Positions 40,968 to 50,689 of a DNA stretch of 64,000 nt are shown piece after piece (the first letter of the stretch is position 1; each line of letters begins with the position of its first letter). The stretch comes from COE1 sp910588595. GTDB lineage: Bacteria; Bacillota; Clostridia; Lachnospirales; Lachnospiraceae. The stretch spans positions 1 through 64,000 of the forward strand of contig CARDBT010000010.1 in assembly GCA_948957135.1 (NCBI GenBank), read 5' to 3'. The notes under the pieces were generated by a model that saw only the letters and a list, made by a program, of their open reading frames with translations, had not been told where the DNA came from and did no database searches. The position numbers and the translations under genes were made by a program.

Positions 40968-41025
40968 GTATCTTTTTGCAAATACAATGCACCGGAGACC
41001 GATTTGAGGGAGGGAACAATCTTTT

Positions 41026-42771
41026 ATGAGGAAGAAACTATCAACTTACATATGGGAATACAAATGGCATTACGCCCTTGCCATCGCATCGCTGATCATC
41101 AGTGTTTCCCTGGATATGCTGGCACCGATGCTCACGATGCACATAATCGACGACGTGATAATGGGCGGCAATCTCACGATACTGCCCTATCTGTTAGGAG
41201 GCATCCTGATCGTTGGCATCGGGCGCTGCATCTTTCAATACACCAAAGAATACATTTTTGACAAAGTGGGATCGTCCATCGGCTCGGACATGCGCAAAAA
41301 TCTGTTCGATCACATTCAGAGCCTGAGCAGCAGCTTCTTTGACAAGACAAACACCGGCGAACTCATGGCGCGTGTCAAGGACGATATTGACAGGATCTGG
41401 AACACCTTATCCTACGTGAGTATGCTGATCCTGGAAGTCATCTTTCACACCTGTGTGGTACTCTTCTGCATGTATCGGCTCCACGCACCGCTGGCCGTCA
41501 TTCCGACGGCTGCCATGCTGATGTCCGCCCTGATCGCTGTCAGCATGGAACGGCATCTTGGTACGATCTATGAGGATATCAGCGAGGAAAACGCGGTACT
41601 CAATACTGTGGCAGAAGAAAATCTTGCCGGAGTGCGCACTGTGAAAGCTTTTGCCAGAGAAAAATTTGAGATCAGCAAGTTTCTGTCGCACAACCAGCGC
41701 TACTACGAGCTCAATATGAGACAGTCCAAAGTATTTGTGCGCTACTATCCCTACCTGCAGATCATCACAAAGCTTCTGCCCATGATCATCCTGCTGCTCG
41801 GCGGCCGCCTGGTCATACAGGGAACGATCACACTCGGTGTGCTCGGGGCATTCCTCGAGTACTCCAACAACATCGTATGGCCTATGGAAATGCTCGGCTG
41901 GCTGTCAAATGACTTCTCGGCGGGTATCGCCTCCAACAAGAAGATCGTCAAGATCTACGAGCAGAAGCCAGTCATCACAGAAGTCGAGGATCCGATCACG
42001 CTCGACAGCGTGCAGGGAAAGATCGAGTTCTCGCACGTTTCTTTTCACAAGGAAGATATGCACGAGATCCTGCACGACATCACCTTTGAGGCTGATGCAG
42101 GTTCCACGATCGGTATCATGGGTGCTACCGGCGCAGGCAAAACATCCGTGATACAATTACTGCAGAGGCAGTATGACGCGACCGACGGATGCATCCGCCT
42201 TGACGGTGTCGACATCAGGGAGTTATCCCTAAAGCAGCTCCGCGGAAGCATTTCCATCGTGATGCAGGACGTGTTCTTATTCTCAGACACGATCAATGAG
42301 AATGTAAAACTTGGCAAAAAAGAATACATTGATGATGCCATCGTCCGAAAGGCTTCCCGGGATGCCCAGGCGAGCAGTTTTATCGAGAAGATGCCCGATG
42401 AGTATGAGACTGTCATCGGCGAGCGCGGCGTCGGGCTCTCAGGCGGACAAAAGCAGCGCATCAGCATTGCCAGAGCGTTCGCAAAACATACGCCGATCCT
42501 GATCATGGACGACTCGACATCCGCACTTGATATGGAGACAGAACACGAAATACAAAAGACGCTGAAAACGCTGCCTGATACCACAAAACTGATCATTGCC
42601 CACCGCATCAGCGCCGTGCGCCACGCGGACGAGATCATCGTCCTCGAGAACGGCTCGATCGCAGAGCGCGGAACACACAACGAACTCCTCGCGAAAAAGG
42701 GCTTATACTATACCACCTATGTATCGCAGTACGGTGAGCCGGCGGATTCCGGCACGCCGGCTGCGGTCTAG
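41026..42771 (+). CDS. Heterodimeric multidrug ABC exporter, BmrC-like subunit
   Basis: A 581-residue half-transporter: six membrane helices in residues 1-310 and one ATPase domain. Walker A GATGAGKTSVIQ, Q-loop MQDVFLFSD, signature LSGGQKQR and H-loop AHR are normal. Walker B reads ILIMDDSTSALD, with Asp in place of the catalytic Glu, so one ATP site is non-hydrolysing. That is the mark of the BmrC side of BmrCD-type pairs. Expressed behind a leader-peptide attenuator; the partner follows 16 bases later. Confidence 0.9.
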   Translation: MRKKLSTYIWEYKWHYALAIASLIISVSLDMLAPMLTMHIIDDVIMGGNLTILPYLLGGILIVGIGRCIFQYTKEYIFDKVGSSIGSDMRKNLFDHIQSLSSSFFDKTNTGELMARVKDDIDRIWNTLSYVSMLILEVIFHTCVVLFCMYRLHAPLAVIPTAAMLMSALIAVSMERHLGTIYEDISEENAVLNTVAEENLAGVRTVKAFAREKFEISKFLSHNQRYYELNMRQSKVFVRYYPYLQIITKLLPMIILLLGGRLVIQGTITLGVLGAFLEYSNNIVWPMEMLGWLSNDFSAGIASNKKIVKIYEQKPVITEVEDPITLDSVQGKIEFSHVSFHKEDMHEILHDITFEADAGSTIGIMGATGAGKTSVIQLLQRQYDATDGCIRLDGVDIRELSLKQLRGSISIVMQDVFLFSDTINENVKLGKKEYIDDAIVRKASRDAQASSFIEKMPDEYETVIGERGVGLSGGQKQRISIARAFAKHTPILIMDDSTSALDMETEHEIQKTLKTLPDTTKLIIAHRISAVRHADEIIVLENGSIAERGTHNELLAKKGLYYTTYVSQYGEPADSGTPAAV

Positions 42772-42787
42772 GAAGGAGGTGCATATT

Positions 42788-44566
42788 ATGGCAACTAATT
42801 CATATAAAGAAGACGAAAACCTAAATGAAGTTAGTAAAATAAAGACGCTGGGCAGACTGTTCTCCTATCTCCTTGCGCACAAAGGTTCGATAGTCGCCGT
42901 ACTGCTGATCATGGCGTACTGCGTCTGTGTGAGCCTCATAAATCCTCTGATCATAGAATCCGCCATCGACGATCATATTTCAGTCGGCGATTACACTGGT
43001 CTGTACAGACTTGCCGCGATCGCACTGGTGCTCAATGCGATCCTGATCGTCCTCGTGAAAGCGCGCATGTATATCATGGCGAAAGTGTGCAATAAAGTGC
43101 TGGTCACGATCCGGCAGCAGCTGTACACGCACATACAGACTCTTGACTTCAAATTCTTTGACAGCCGTCCGACAGGAAAGATCCTGGCGCGTATCATCGG
43201 GGATATCAACTCATTAAAGGACGTGCTGTCAAACAGCGTGACCACCCTGATACCGGATTTTATCACGATCTGCGCGGTGGTATGCATAATGTTTGTCAAG
43301 AACGCCCGGCTCGCCGCCGCTGCACTGATCAGTATTCCCCTCATGTTCGCGGGGGTATGGTTTATACAGGTGCGCTCCCACAAGCGATGGCAGATCTTCC
43401 GGAAAAAATCCTCGAACCTCAACGCCTTTGTGCATGAGGACTTGTCTGGGATCCGGATCATCCAGAGCTTTACTGCCGAGGAAGAGACAAAGGAGACTTT
43501 CCGCTCCCTGGTCGACGATCATCAGCACTCTTTCATGGATGCAGTGCTTTACGCAGACGCTTTCGGCTCCGTTATCGACTTCTGCTGGGGACTCGGTAAT
43601 GTATCCCTGTGGTTTACAGGCATCATGATCCTCGGCGTCGACAATACATCTGTGGGAACACTCGTCGCATTCGGCACATACATATCAATGTTCTGGCAGC
43701 CGATCATGAACCTGAGCAACTTCTACAACCAGTTGATCACAAACATCTCCGGCGCAGAGCGCATCTTTGAGATACTCGATACCAGCGCGGAGATCGTTGA
43801 CGCCGACAACGTGACAAGAATGCCTGCGATCGTCGGAGCTGTAGATTTTGAACATGTCGGATTCTCCTACGACGAGGGAACTGAAGTTCTTAGCGACGTG
43901 AGCTTCCACATCGATCCCGGCGAGACGATCGCTCTTGTGGGACCGACCGGTGCCGGAAAAACTACCATTGTAAATCTGATCAGCCGTTTCTACGACGTTC
44001 AGAAAGGAGTAGTCAGCATCGACGGACACGATATCAAAGGAGTCAGCATCGAAAGTCTGCGGCAGCAGATGGGCATCATGACACAGGACAATTTCCTGTT
44101 CACAGGAACAATCCGCGAAAATATTGCGTATGGAAAGCTGGATGCGACAGACGAGGAGATCATCGCAGCCGCAAAAGCTGTCCACGCACATGATTTTATC
44201 TCAAAGCTTCCCGACGGCTACGACACAAAACTCGAAGAGCGCGGCGGCGGTCTGTCAGTCGGACAAAAACAGCTGCTCGCTTTCGCCCGGACGATGGTCA
44301 GTATGCCAAAGATCCTGATCCTGGATGAGGCGACATCGAGTATTGACACCAAAACTGAACTGTTGGTCCAGGACGGCATCGAAGCTCTGCTAAAAGGGCG
44401 CACATCTTTTGTTATTGCACACCGCCTGTCCACGATCCAGAAGGCAGACCGCATCTTTGTCATCGACAACGGCGGCATCGTGGAGCAGGGTAACGCAAGA
44501 GAACTGATGGCAAAGAGGGGGGCGTACTACAGGCTCTACACCGCACAGCTTCAAGACGTTATATAA
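42788..44566 (+). CDS. Heterodimeric multidrug ABC exporter, BmrD-like subunit
   Basis: A 592-residue half-transporter with an N-terminal extension of about 30 residues, six membrane helices and an ATPase domain. Walker A GPTGAGKTTIVN, Walker B ILILDEATSSID with the catalytic Glu, but a changed signature LSVGQKQL. That degenerate signature faces the Asp site of the partner; together they form one dead and one live ATP site. ATG at 42788 after AAGGAGG. Substrates are probably drugs or lipids. Confidence 0.9.
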   Translation: MATNSYKEDENLNEVSKIKTLGRLFSYLLAHKGSIVAVLLIMAYCVCVSLINPLIIESAIDDHISVGDYTGLYRLAAIALVLNAILIVLVKARMYIMAKVCNKVLVTIRQQLYTHIQTLDFKFFDSRPTGKILARIIGDINSLKDVLSNSVTTLIPDFITICAVVCIMFVKNARLAAAALISIPLMFAGVWFIQVRSHKRWQIFRKKSSNLNAFVHEDLSGIRIIQSFTAEEETKETFRSLVDDHQHSFMDAVLYADAFGSVIDFCWGLGNVSLWFTGIMILGVDNTSVGTLVAFGTYISMFWQPIMNLSNFYNQLITNISGAERIFEILDTSAEIVDADNVTRMPAIVGAVDFEHVGFSYDEGTEVLSDVSFHIDPGETIALVGPTGAGKTTIVNLISRFYDVQKGVVSIDGHDIKGVSIESLRQQMGIMTQDNFLFTGTIRENIAYGKLDATDEEIIAAAKAVHAHDFISKLPDGYDTKLEERGGGLSVGQKQLLAFARTMVSMPKILILDEATSSIDTKTELLVQDGIEALLKGRTSFVIAHRLSTIQKADRIFVIDNGGIVEQGNARELMAKRGAYYRLYTAQLQDVI

Positions 44567-44597
44567 AAATAAGCAGGCAATGCCTGCTTATTTTTTT
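44567..44597 (+). terminator. Intrinsic terminator of the exporter operon
   Basis: AAATAAGCAGGC-AAT-GCCTGCTTATTT with a 12-bp perfect stem and a following T-run. Its symmetry lets it serve the convergent serine-hydrolase gene as well. Confidence 0.88.
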
Positions 44598-44599
44598 CG

Positions 44600-45784
44600 T
44601 TATATGATTGCCGTTGCCAGCACGTTCCTTAGTTTTCTTGTGAGCGTAAACGTACCTGCATCCCGCAGCTGTACCATCATCAGAAACGTTGTATCGATAT
44701 CAGGCATGTTCGCAAAGTAGGGACCCAGCCATCCGTCCCAGCCATACTCTCCCTGTGAACCGTTGATCACTGCCAGCGACGGTTCTGTCATCACACGCAT
44801 CAGATTGCTGTAACTGTATCCTGCAAGACTCTCCCATCCTGCCATCATGGACTGCTGGTGCGGATACAGGCGGCACCCTGTCATGTATGCTACCGTCGAC
44901 GGAGCCAGATATTCCCTGCCCTGATACGTTCCGTTATTCATGAGCATCTGGGCAAAATGTCCGTAGTCAACGATCGTGGATACCAGCCCCGCACCGCCAG
45001 ACTCAAACCGGATATCCGTGTCCATATGATTACAGATCCCCAGATGATTTCCGTGATACTCTGCAAGCCCGTCTGCTGTCGCCTCATACACTTTTGTCAG
45101 CCTGTCCCTCTTTGGCGCGTCAAGACCAAATCCGGTGTCCTTCATACACAACGGTTCAAAAAACTCTCTATTTAGAAATTCTCCGAAACGGGCACCCGAT
45201 GCCGCCTCCACAACCGCGCCAAGAATATCAGCGCTCGTCCCATACCGCCAGCTCTCTCCCGGCTGAAAGGCAAGCCGCCCCTGTCCCAGCTTCCTCGCCG
45301 CTTCCATGGTCGTCATCGGGTTGTCAGAATACAGTCTCTGGTCAAGCTCATCATAGACAAGCGCCGCATCACGGCTTGCAGGATCCGGATCGCAATTGTA
45401 GGCAAGTCCCGATGTCATGGACAGACAATCCTTTACCGTCACCTGCCTGTTCACTGCCACATCCCCCTCTGGCGCCGCCACTTTCATATCCGCAAAGGTC
45501 GGTATATACTTGGACACAGGATCAAGCAGATCAACGATACCGCGTTCCATCAGAAGCATCACTGCAGCCGATGTGACCGGCTTCGTCATGGAATACAGCC
45601 GAAAAATACTATCCCTCGCGATCTTCCTGCGATTTGCAATGTCACCATACCCCGACTCTGCATAGTACACTTCCTGTCCCCTGTGCAGAACACAGAGATT
45701 CCCACCTGCGATCTGACCTGCCTGAACACTTTCCTCAAGCACTTTTCCCAAACCGGTCAACCTTTTGTAATCAATCATACTCAT
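44600..45784 (-). CDS. Beta-lactamase-type serine hydrolase (class C / esterase family)
   Basis: A 394-residue protein of the class C beta-lactamase/D,D-peptidase fold. The nucleophile motif is LYSMTKPVTSA (SxxK), the second motif YGTSADILG (YxS). There is no signal peptide, so it is more likely a cytosolic esterase or peptidase than a resistance enzyme. ATG at 45784 after GGAAGAG. Confidence 0.85.
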   Translation of the reverse strand: MSMIDYKRLTGLGKVLEESVQAGQIAGGNLCVLHRGQEVYYAESGYGDIANRRKIARDSIFRLYSMTKPVTSAAVMLLMERGIVDLLDPVSKYIPTFADMKVAAPEGDVAVNRQVTVKDCLSMTSGLAYNCDPDPASRDAALVYDELDQRLYSDNPMTTMEAARKLGQGRLAFQPGESWRYGTSADILGAVVEAASGARFGEFLNREFFEPLCMKDTGFGLDAPKRDRLTKVYEATADGLAEYHGNHLGICNHMDTDIRFESGGAGLVSTIVDYGHFAQMLMNNGTYQGREYLAPSTVAYMTGCRLYPHQQSMMAGWESLAGYSYSNLMRVMTEPSLAVINGSQGEYGWDGWLGPYFANMPDIDTTFLMMVQLRDAGTFTLTRKLRNVLATAII

Positions 45785-45884
45785 AATCTCTTCCTTTCCA
45801 TATATCCGCGCCCTCTGCACACCTTCAAAGCCAGACGCAGGGTCCACTGCGCCGCCGCTTTGAAAGCGCACTCACCAAATGTCC

Positions 45885-46745
45885 CTACTGATCTACATCC
45901 TGTTCCGCAAATTCAACAAATCTTGAAAATGCTTCCTCGTGCATTCTGGACACTGCCCGTGGATTCCGCTGTAACAACGAATTCATACGGCTGTATTCTT
46001 TCTTTGACCTGGCGCTATTTACCTTTTGCATGAACGCTGCCCTGGATGTCCTGCTGCTCTCCCCCAGCTTATCATACATTTCTTTCCCCGTCTCCAGTGC
46101 AGAATTGATCTTTCTCAATCCCGCTTCCGATCTTTCTTTCAGCTCACCGCCATAAAATGCAGATGCGACCTCGATATGCTTTTGAAGTCTGCGAAAATCC
46201 TCATTGTTCTCCTCAAGGCTCAACAGTACTTCCTTGAGGTTGATCGCCTCCCGGATGCTCTCCGCCATATCGATCGATATATATACTGTAAGCGCAAATA
46301 CGATCACCTCCAAAACATTTGTGCTCATGTGAGAAGCAAAGCGCTCAACCGGCGTATGTCCATACAGCGTGAGGATCACGGAGAACGCTCCCCATGCCAG
46401 CGAAGAGGTCACGCAGATATGGCCGTTCAGGTTCAGACGCTGGCTGCTGTAATCCCAGTACCGAACATGAAACAACCGTTCCATCACCGCCCCCGTGAAG
46501 TACTCAAGTATCGTGGCACTCACCATTCCCACAACAAACACCAGCCCGGCATTGGTCCGAAACGGCAGTGTAAAGATCAACACAACGATCGCGCCTGAGC
46601 CATAGATCGGCAAAAACGGTCCTCTCATAAAACCCCTGTTAACCCATTTTGCCTTCAGCACAGACACATAGCATGTCTCCCATACCCAGCCTAAGAAACA
46701 ATAGAAATAGAAAAAGAAAAGCCATGTCGAAAAAGTGTATATCAT
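45885..46745 (-). CDS. CmpB-like membrane protein with long coiled-coil tail
   Basis: A 286-residue protein. Residues 1-160 have the PF06541-type membrane core (FFFYFYCFLGWVWETCYVS, RGFMRGPFLPIYGSGA, RYWDYSSQRLNLNGHICV). About 120 charged helical residues follow (SLEENNEDFRRLQKHIE onward), probably cytosolic. I used the ATG at 46745, which overlaps the thiN stop as TGATG with GGAGGG upstream. Function unknown. A shorter relative is at 36548-37009. Confidence 0.82.
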   Translation of the reverse strand: MIYTFSTWLFFFYFYCFLGWVWETCYVSVLKAKWVNRGFMRGPFLPIYGSGAIVVLIFTLPFRTNAGLVFVVGMVSATILEYFTGAVMERLFHVRYWDYSSQRLNLNGHICVTSSLAWGAFSVILTLYGHTPVERFASHMSTNVLEVIVFALTVYISIDMAESIREAINLKEVLLSLEENNEDFRRLQKHIEVASAFYGGELKERSEAGLRKINSALETGKEMYDKLGESSRTSRAAFMQKVNSARSKKEYSRMNSLLQRNPRAVSRMHEEAFSRFVEFAEQDVDQ

Positions 46746-47398
46746 CAATATCCCTCCACACAAATCAAAAGCATACCATTTTCTACCGAGATCTCAGCAT
46801 CTTTTCCAGTAAATTCGTTGCTGACGCCGATTGGAAATTCCTGTTTTACTGTAACATGATCCAACAGATACTTCAATCCCTTTTCCGAAACCCCATATGC
46901 GTCACCGCCAAATGCAAAGACGGAAACCCGCTTTCCTTTCCTGGCAAGGTCCGCCTGATAGAATACGCTTTCATTCCTGATCAGCGTCAACGTCACATCG
47001 TCCCCGGCAATAATACCTCTCGCGTCCCTATTCAGCAGATACAGCAGGCATTGTACATTGGCAAAAGTATGGTCAAGTCTTCCGCCCAGCGCTCCGTATA
47101 TCTCAAACTGTCGATACCCTGCCGCGAGCCCCTCCTTGATCGCAGCGAGCATGTCCGTGTCATCCTTTTCAACCGGAAGTCTCTTGATACGGAAATCTGC
47201 ATGTTGGGAATCTATCGCCTCCTCATTTGCAAGTGAATCCATATCCCCCAAAACAAGATGCGGCGTCAATCCGATCGCAAGAAAATGGTCCAATCCTCCG
47301 TCCGCCGCAATACACAAGTCCCCTCCGCAAACTGTCAGCTGTTCTCTGAGCCGCTGCGCATCGCACATACCTGCCCCGATTATCACACATTTTTTCAT
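46745..47398 (-). CDS. thiN: Thiamine pyrophosphokinase
   Basis: A 217-residue enzyme that makes thiamine pyrophosphate from thiamine and ATP. Motifs: CIAADGGLDHF, LGDMDSL, EKDDTDML and GALGGRLDHTFANVQ. Usually beside rsgA-rpe; here it is coupled to a CmpB-like gene instead. No TPP riboswitch is seen upstream. Confidence 0.94.
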   Translation of the reverse strand: MKKCVIIGAGMCDAQRLREQLTVCGGDLCIAADGGLDHFLAIGLTPHLVLGDMDSLANEEAIDSQHADFRIKRLPVEKDDTDMLAAIKEGLAAGYRQFEIYGALGGRLDHTFANVQCLLYLLNRDARGIIAGDDVTLTLIRNESVFYQADLARKGKRVSVFAFGGDAYGVSEKGLKYLLDHVTVKQEFPIGVSNEFTGKDAEISVENGMLLICVEGY

Positions 47399-47466
47399 GA
47401 TCCTTCTCCTGCTTCCCCGTCACAAATCGATGTCTCTCAAAATATAAACTAATATTATCATACATA

Positions 47467-47502
47467 AAAAGTTCGTCAAAGTCAAGCCTTTGGCGAACTT
47501 TT
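47467..47502 (-). terminator. Intrinsic terminator of the chemoreceptor gene
   Basis: AAAAGTTCG-CCAAAG and CTTTGA-CGAACTTT pair with one internal mismatch; on the minus strand TTTTTATG follows. It sits 25 bases after the stop. Confidence 0.75.
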
Positions 47503-47526
47503 GTTCTTTATTTTCAATACGATTTA

Positions 47527-49260
47527 TCAGAAATTCTTAAAAACATCCGTTTCCTTCTGGAGCGCAGCTGCGATCTGCTGGTTCTCATCCATCCTGTTGC
47601 TGATATTTTCCATATCCTCGACAAGCACCTGCGTGCTCTCCGCAGCACCGGTCACGCCTTTTGCTCCCTCCTCGATCGCATCTGTGATCGTCTCGATCGA
47701 TGCCGCGATCTCATCAACTGCACGTTTTAGGTCGTCTGTCTTTGCCGTGAACTCATTCATGACGCCCTCTATGTAGGTGGCATTGTCCCTGTACTGCTCT
47801 CCGCTGCTGACAAAGTTCTCAAACTCTGGCAGAATCGAGTTTGTCATATATTCTACCAGATTGTTGGAATGCCCGGCAAGATTCTGCACTGCATTCGTGA
47901 CAACGCCGTTGATCTCCTGGATGCGGTTTGCTGTCGCACGGCTTGAGTCCGCAAGCTGTCTGATCTCGTCCGCCACGACCGCAAATCCTTTTCCTGCATC
48001 TCCTGCCCTTGCCGCCTCGATCGAAGCATTCAGTGCCAGGAGGTTTGTCTGGCTGGATATGCTCAGGATATCGTTGGTCAGCCCGTTCACCTGCTCGACG
48101 CTCTTGCTCTCCTCGATCGCCTGATTCAGAACTTCGAGGATCTCCTGTACCTTTGTGCTTGTCTCCTGCATATTTGATTTCGCATTCGACTCCATTGTGT
48201 CCGCATTTTCTTTCATCTTCTTAGAGTAATCATTGATACTGTTCGACTTGTCCGCAATGATCTCAACTTCGCTGCGCACAGACTCCGCGTTCTGATTGAT
48301 GATCGTCGCGGAATGTCCAACCTCCTGCATCGTGGCTGACAGCTCCTGCGTGACTGCCGACAGATCCGAAGCGCTGTCGTTGGATGTGCGCACGCTCTCC
48401 TGCACCTCGCTGACAACCTCCTCGAGCTTTCTGGAATTTTCGATGATCATCTTCATGATGCTCTGCAGCTTTCCCATGAAAGTGTTGATACCATTTCCAA
48501 GATCTGCGATCTCGTCATTGGACAAAATACTGATCCTCTTTGTCAAGTCACCCTGGCTCTGATCGATCCCGTTGATGATATCATTGATCTCACGGTTTGC
48601 AACGATAAGCTTTCTGATGATCAGTACAAACACGCTATACAAAGTGATGAGCAGTGCGATCACGCTGAGCCCGACAATGATCATATTTTTGAACACTGCC
48701 CTGTTGTACTCATCTGTGAGTGCCTCACTCGCCTGCGATGCGCTCTTCTGTGCACTTTCCATAATCGTCTCTACCTGACGCTGCATCTCGTCGCTGCACT
48801 GTTTGATCGTTCCGTTTGCCAGTGCAAACGCCTGTTCTTTTTCCGCATTTCCGCTGAACGCCATCAGATTTGCGATCTCGTACTTCATCGTTTCATAGTT
48901 CGATACGAGCGTCTCATACGCAGATGCATTTGCCTCGATCAGGCTGTCCTTGTACTCCACCAGATAGGTATCAAGTATCTCCTCCTCAGCACGAACCTCC
49001 GCGACTGTGGCGATCAGTGTATCAAGATCCGTCGCTATGATATGCGAGAGTGCTTTCTTGTGGATCTCCTGCAGCTCCTTTTCGATATCGCTGAGCTGTG
49101 AGATGTTTACCATGTGCTCATCCGATATCGTCACCGCAGTTGTATTGACTCTTTTCAAATTGCTGATCGCTGTAATATTGGAAAATATCGCCAGCACTCC
49201 GAGAATGAAAACCGGAACTAAAATGACGATGGTGATGCTTAATCTTTTCTTTCCATTCAT
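47527..49260 (-). CDS. Methyl-accepting chemotaxis protein
   Basis: A 577-residue transmembrane chemoreceptor. TM1 is about residues 8-28 (SITIVILVPVFILGVLAIF), then an extracellular four-helix bundle to about 190, TM2, HAMP (NGIDQSQGDLTKRISI) and the signalling hairpin with tip ISSQTNLLALNASIEAARAG. Start ATG at 49260 after TAGGAGGG. It begins 11 bases after the stop of a binding lipoprotein gene, so the two are co-transcribed; the receptor may read the loaded binding protein. Confidence 0.95.
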   Translation of the reverse strand: MNGKKRLSITIVILVPVFILGVLAIFSNITAISNLKRVNTTAVTISDEHMVNISQLSDIEKELQEIHKKALSHIIATDLDTLIATVAEVRAEEEILDTYLVEYKDSLIEANASAYETLVSNYETMKYEIANLMAFSGNAEKEQAFALANGTIKQCSDEMQRQVETIMESAQKSASQASEALTDEYNRAVFKNMIIVGLSVIALLITLYSVFVLIIRKLIVANREINDIINGIDQSQGDLTKRISILSNDEIADLGNGINTFMGKLQSIMKMIIENSRKLEEVVSEVQESVRTSNDSASDLSAVTQELSATMQEVGHSATIINQNAESVRSEVEIIADKSNSINDYSKKMKENADTMESNAKSNMQETSTKVQEILEVLNQAIEESKSVEQVNGLTNDILSISSQTNLLALNASIEAARAGDAGKGFAVVADEIRQLADSSRATANRIQEINGVVTNAVQNLAGHSNNLVEYMTNSILPEFENFVSSGEQYRDNATYIEGVMNEFTAKTDDLKRAVDEIAASIETITDAIEEGAKGVTGAAESTQVLVEDMENISNRMDENQQIAAALQKETDVFKNF

Positions 49261-49271
49261 TTCATTCCCTC

Positions 49272-50564
49272 CTACTGAACAACAGAAGCAGTGATACCGT
49301 TGACAAGTCTGTCCACCAGATCCTGAAGCGGTATATTGTCTGGATTCCCTGCTGCGATCGTATCTGCAAAGCTCGTACATGCATTCCAGTAACTATTGCC
49401 CACCCGCTGGAGCACGCCGTACTGCGACTGGTCAATGACTGCCGCGATCGCCGGAACTTTCCCGACCTCATCGGAAGCAGCTGCCACAATGTTTGCCGGT
49501 CCCTGGCTTCTCTCCTGGAATCGGAGAATCTGATTCTCCTCATTCGTGATCCAGTCCGCCAGCTTATGTGCCCACGTAAGGTGCTCTGAATATGCGTTCA
49601 CGCCAAACATCTTGTACCCTTTGAAGGACGACATCTGTATCTGCTGCCCCTTGCAGGTGTACGTCGGGAGCTTGCACGCGCCATAATTATTTCCCCACGC
49701 CTCCTGCACTGCGACCGCATTCCACACACCGCTGACCCCGGCAATCAATGTATCGCCCTGAATGCCTTCCACAAAACTCGCATCAGGCTGTGCGATAAAT
49801 CCCGGATGGGTCGCTACATCGAGCAGCGCCTGTGCCACATCGACTCCCTTGATGCTTCCCTCTGTTGAATTCCAGTTGCAATAATTCGTCACACCGTCAT
49901 CGTTGATCCCAAATTCAAGTCCCGTATTACCATAAAAAGAATACAGATACCAACCCGAATTGAATTCCATTGACAATTTCTTTTCGTTTTCTGCCGCAAC
50001 CTCTAGAATCCTGTCCAGCGTCTGCACATCCGCATCAGATAAATACGCCTTATTATAGTAAAGAAAATAGCCGTTGTCAGCAGTGTAGGGATATGCGTAC
50101 AAAGTCCCGTTGTACGATGCTGCATCGACCGCATCAGCAAGATTGGCACCCTTTACTTCGTCCTGATACACCACCGGCGAGAGCGCACCTCCTGCGATCA
50201 GACTGTAGAGCTGGTCATCCGGCATGGAGAAGATATCGGCTGCATTGTGGATATCTCCAAGAACATTTTTCCTGGTATCCGCATCGCCTGACACCTCGAT
50301 CGTGATATCAAAATCAGCCTGTCCGGCGTACTTCTGCTCGAAACTATCGATCATCTTCTGCAGGTTATCGATATTCGCCTCCTCAACCCAGACTCTCAAC
50401 GCCACCTCGCCTGACTCAAGCTGCTCCCCTTCATCAGCCTGCTGCGTCTCTGCATTTGCCGCCTCTGTATCAGTCTGATCCTTGGCATCCTTATTTCCAC
50501 AACCTGCAAATACTGTTGCCAATAAAGAAGCGGATAGCGCTGCCACTAATAATTTCTTCTTCAC
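49272..50564 (-). CDS. Extracellular sugar-type solute-binding lipoprotein paired with a chemoreceptor
   Basis: A 430-residue lipoprotein (signal ends LLATVFAGCGNK, lipid Cys at 22) of the maltose-type binding family (NGTLYAYPYTADNGYFLYYNK, GVSGVWNAV, GPANIVAAA). No permease or ATPase gene is nearby. It is followed at once by the chemoreceptor gene, which suggests a sensory rather than, or besides, a transport role. Ligand probably a carbohydrate. Confidence 0.9.
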   Translation of the reverse strand: MKKKLLVAALSASLLATVFAGCGNKDAKDQTDTEAANAETQQADEGEQLESGEVALRVWVEEANIDNLQKMIDSFEQKYAGQADFDITIEVSGDADTRKNVLGDIHNAADIFSMPDDQLYSLIAGGALSPVVYQDEVKGANLADAVDAASYNGTLYAYPYTADNGYFLYYNKAYLSDADVQTLDRILEVAAENEKKLSMEFNSGWYLYSFYGNTGLEFGINDDGVTNYCNWNSTEGSIKGVDVAQALLDVATHPGFIAQPDASFVEGIQGDTLIAGVSGVWNAVAVQEAWGNNYGACKLPTYTCKGQQIQMSSFKGYKMFGVNAYSEHLTWAHKLADWITNEENQILRFQERSQGPANIVAAASDEVGKVPAIAAVIDQSQYGVLQRVGNSYWNACTSFADTIAAGNPDNIPLQDLVDRLVNGITASVVQ

Positions 50565-50611
50565 AGTAACTCTCCTTTCGTAAATTATTTTCCGACAATT
50601 CCTTATTTTTA

Positions 50612-50640
50612 ATTGTATACTATCCGCAGTTTTTTTTCAA
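50612..50640 (-). promoter_or_regulatory. Sigma-A promoter of the binding protein-chemoreceptor pair
   Basis: TTGAAA (50640-50635), 17 bases, TACAAT (50617-50612), about 50 bases before the start codon. Confidence 0.6.
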
Positions 50641-50689
50641 TGTCTATATTTTACTCTTTTTTAAGCAATTTTGCATGAAATATGCACAA

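Noticed and set aside
44600..45784. Acquired beta-lactamase resistance gene
   Set aside because: No signal peptide, and family members are mostly esterases or peptidases; motifs alone do not show resistance.
47527..47776. Plus-strand open frame opposite the end of the chemoreceptor gene
   Set aside because: Antisense shadow of the well-supported chemoreceptor; no ribosome site or family match.
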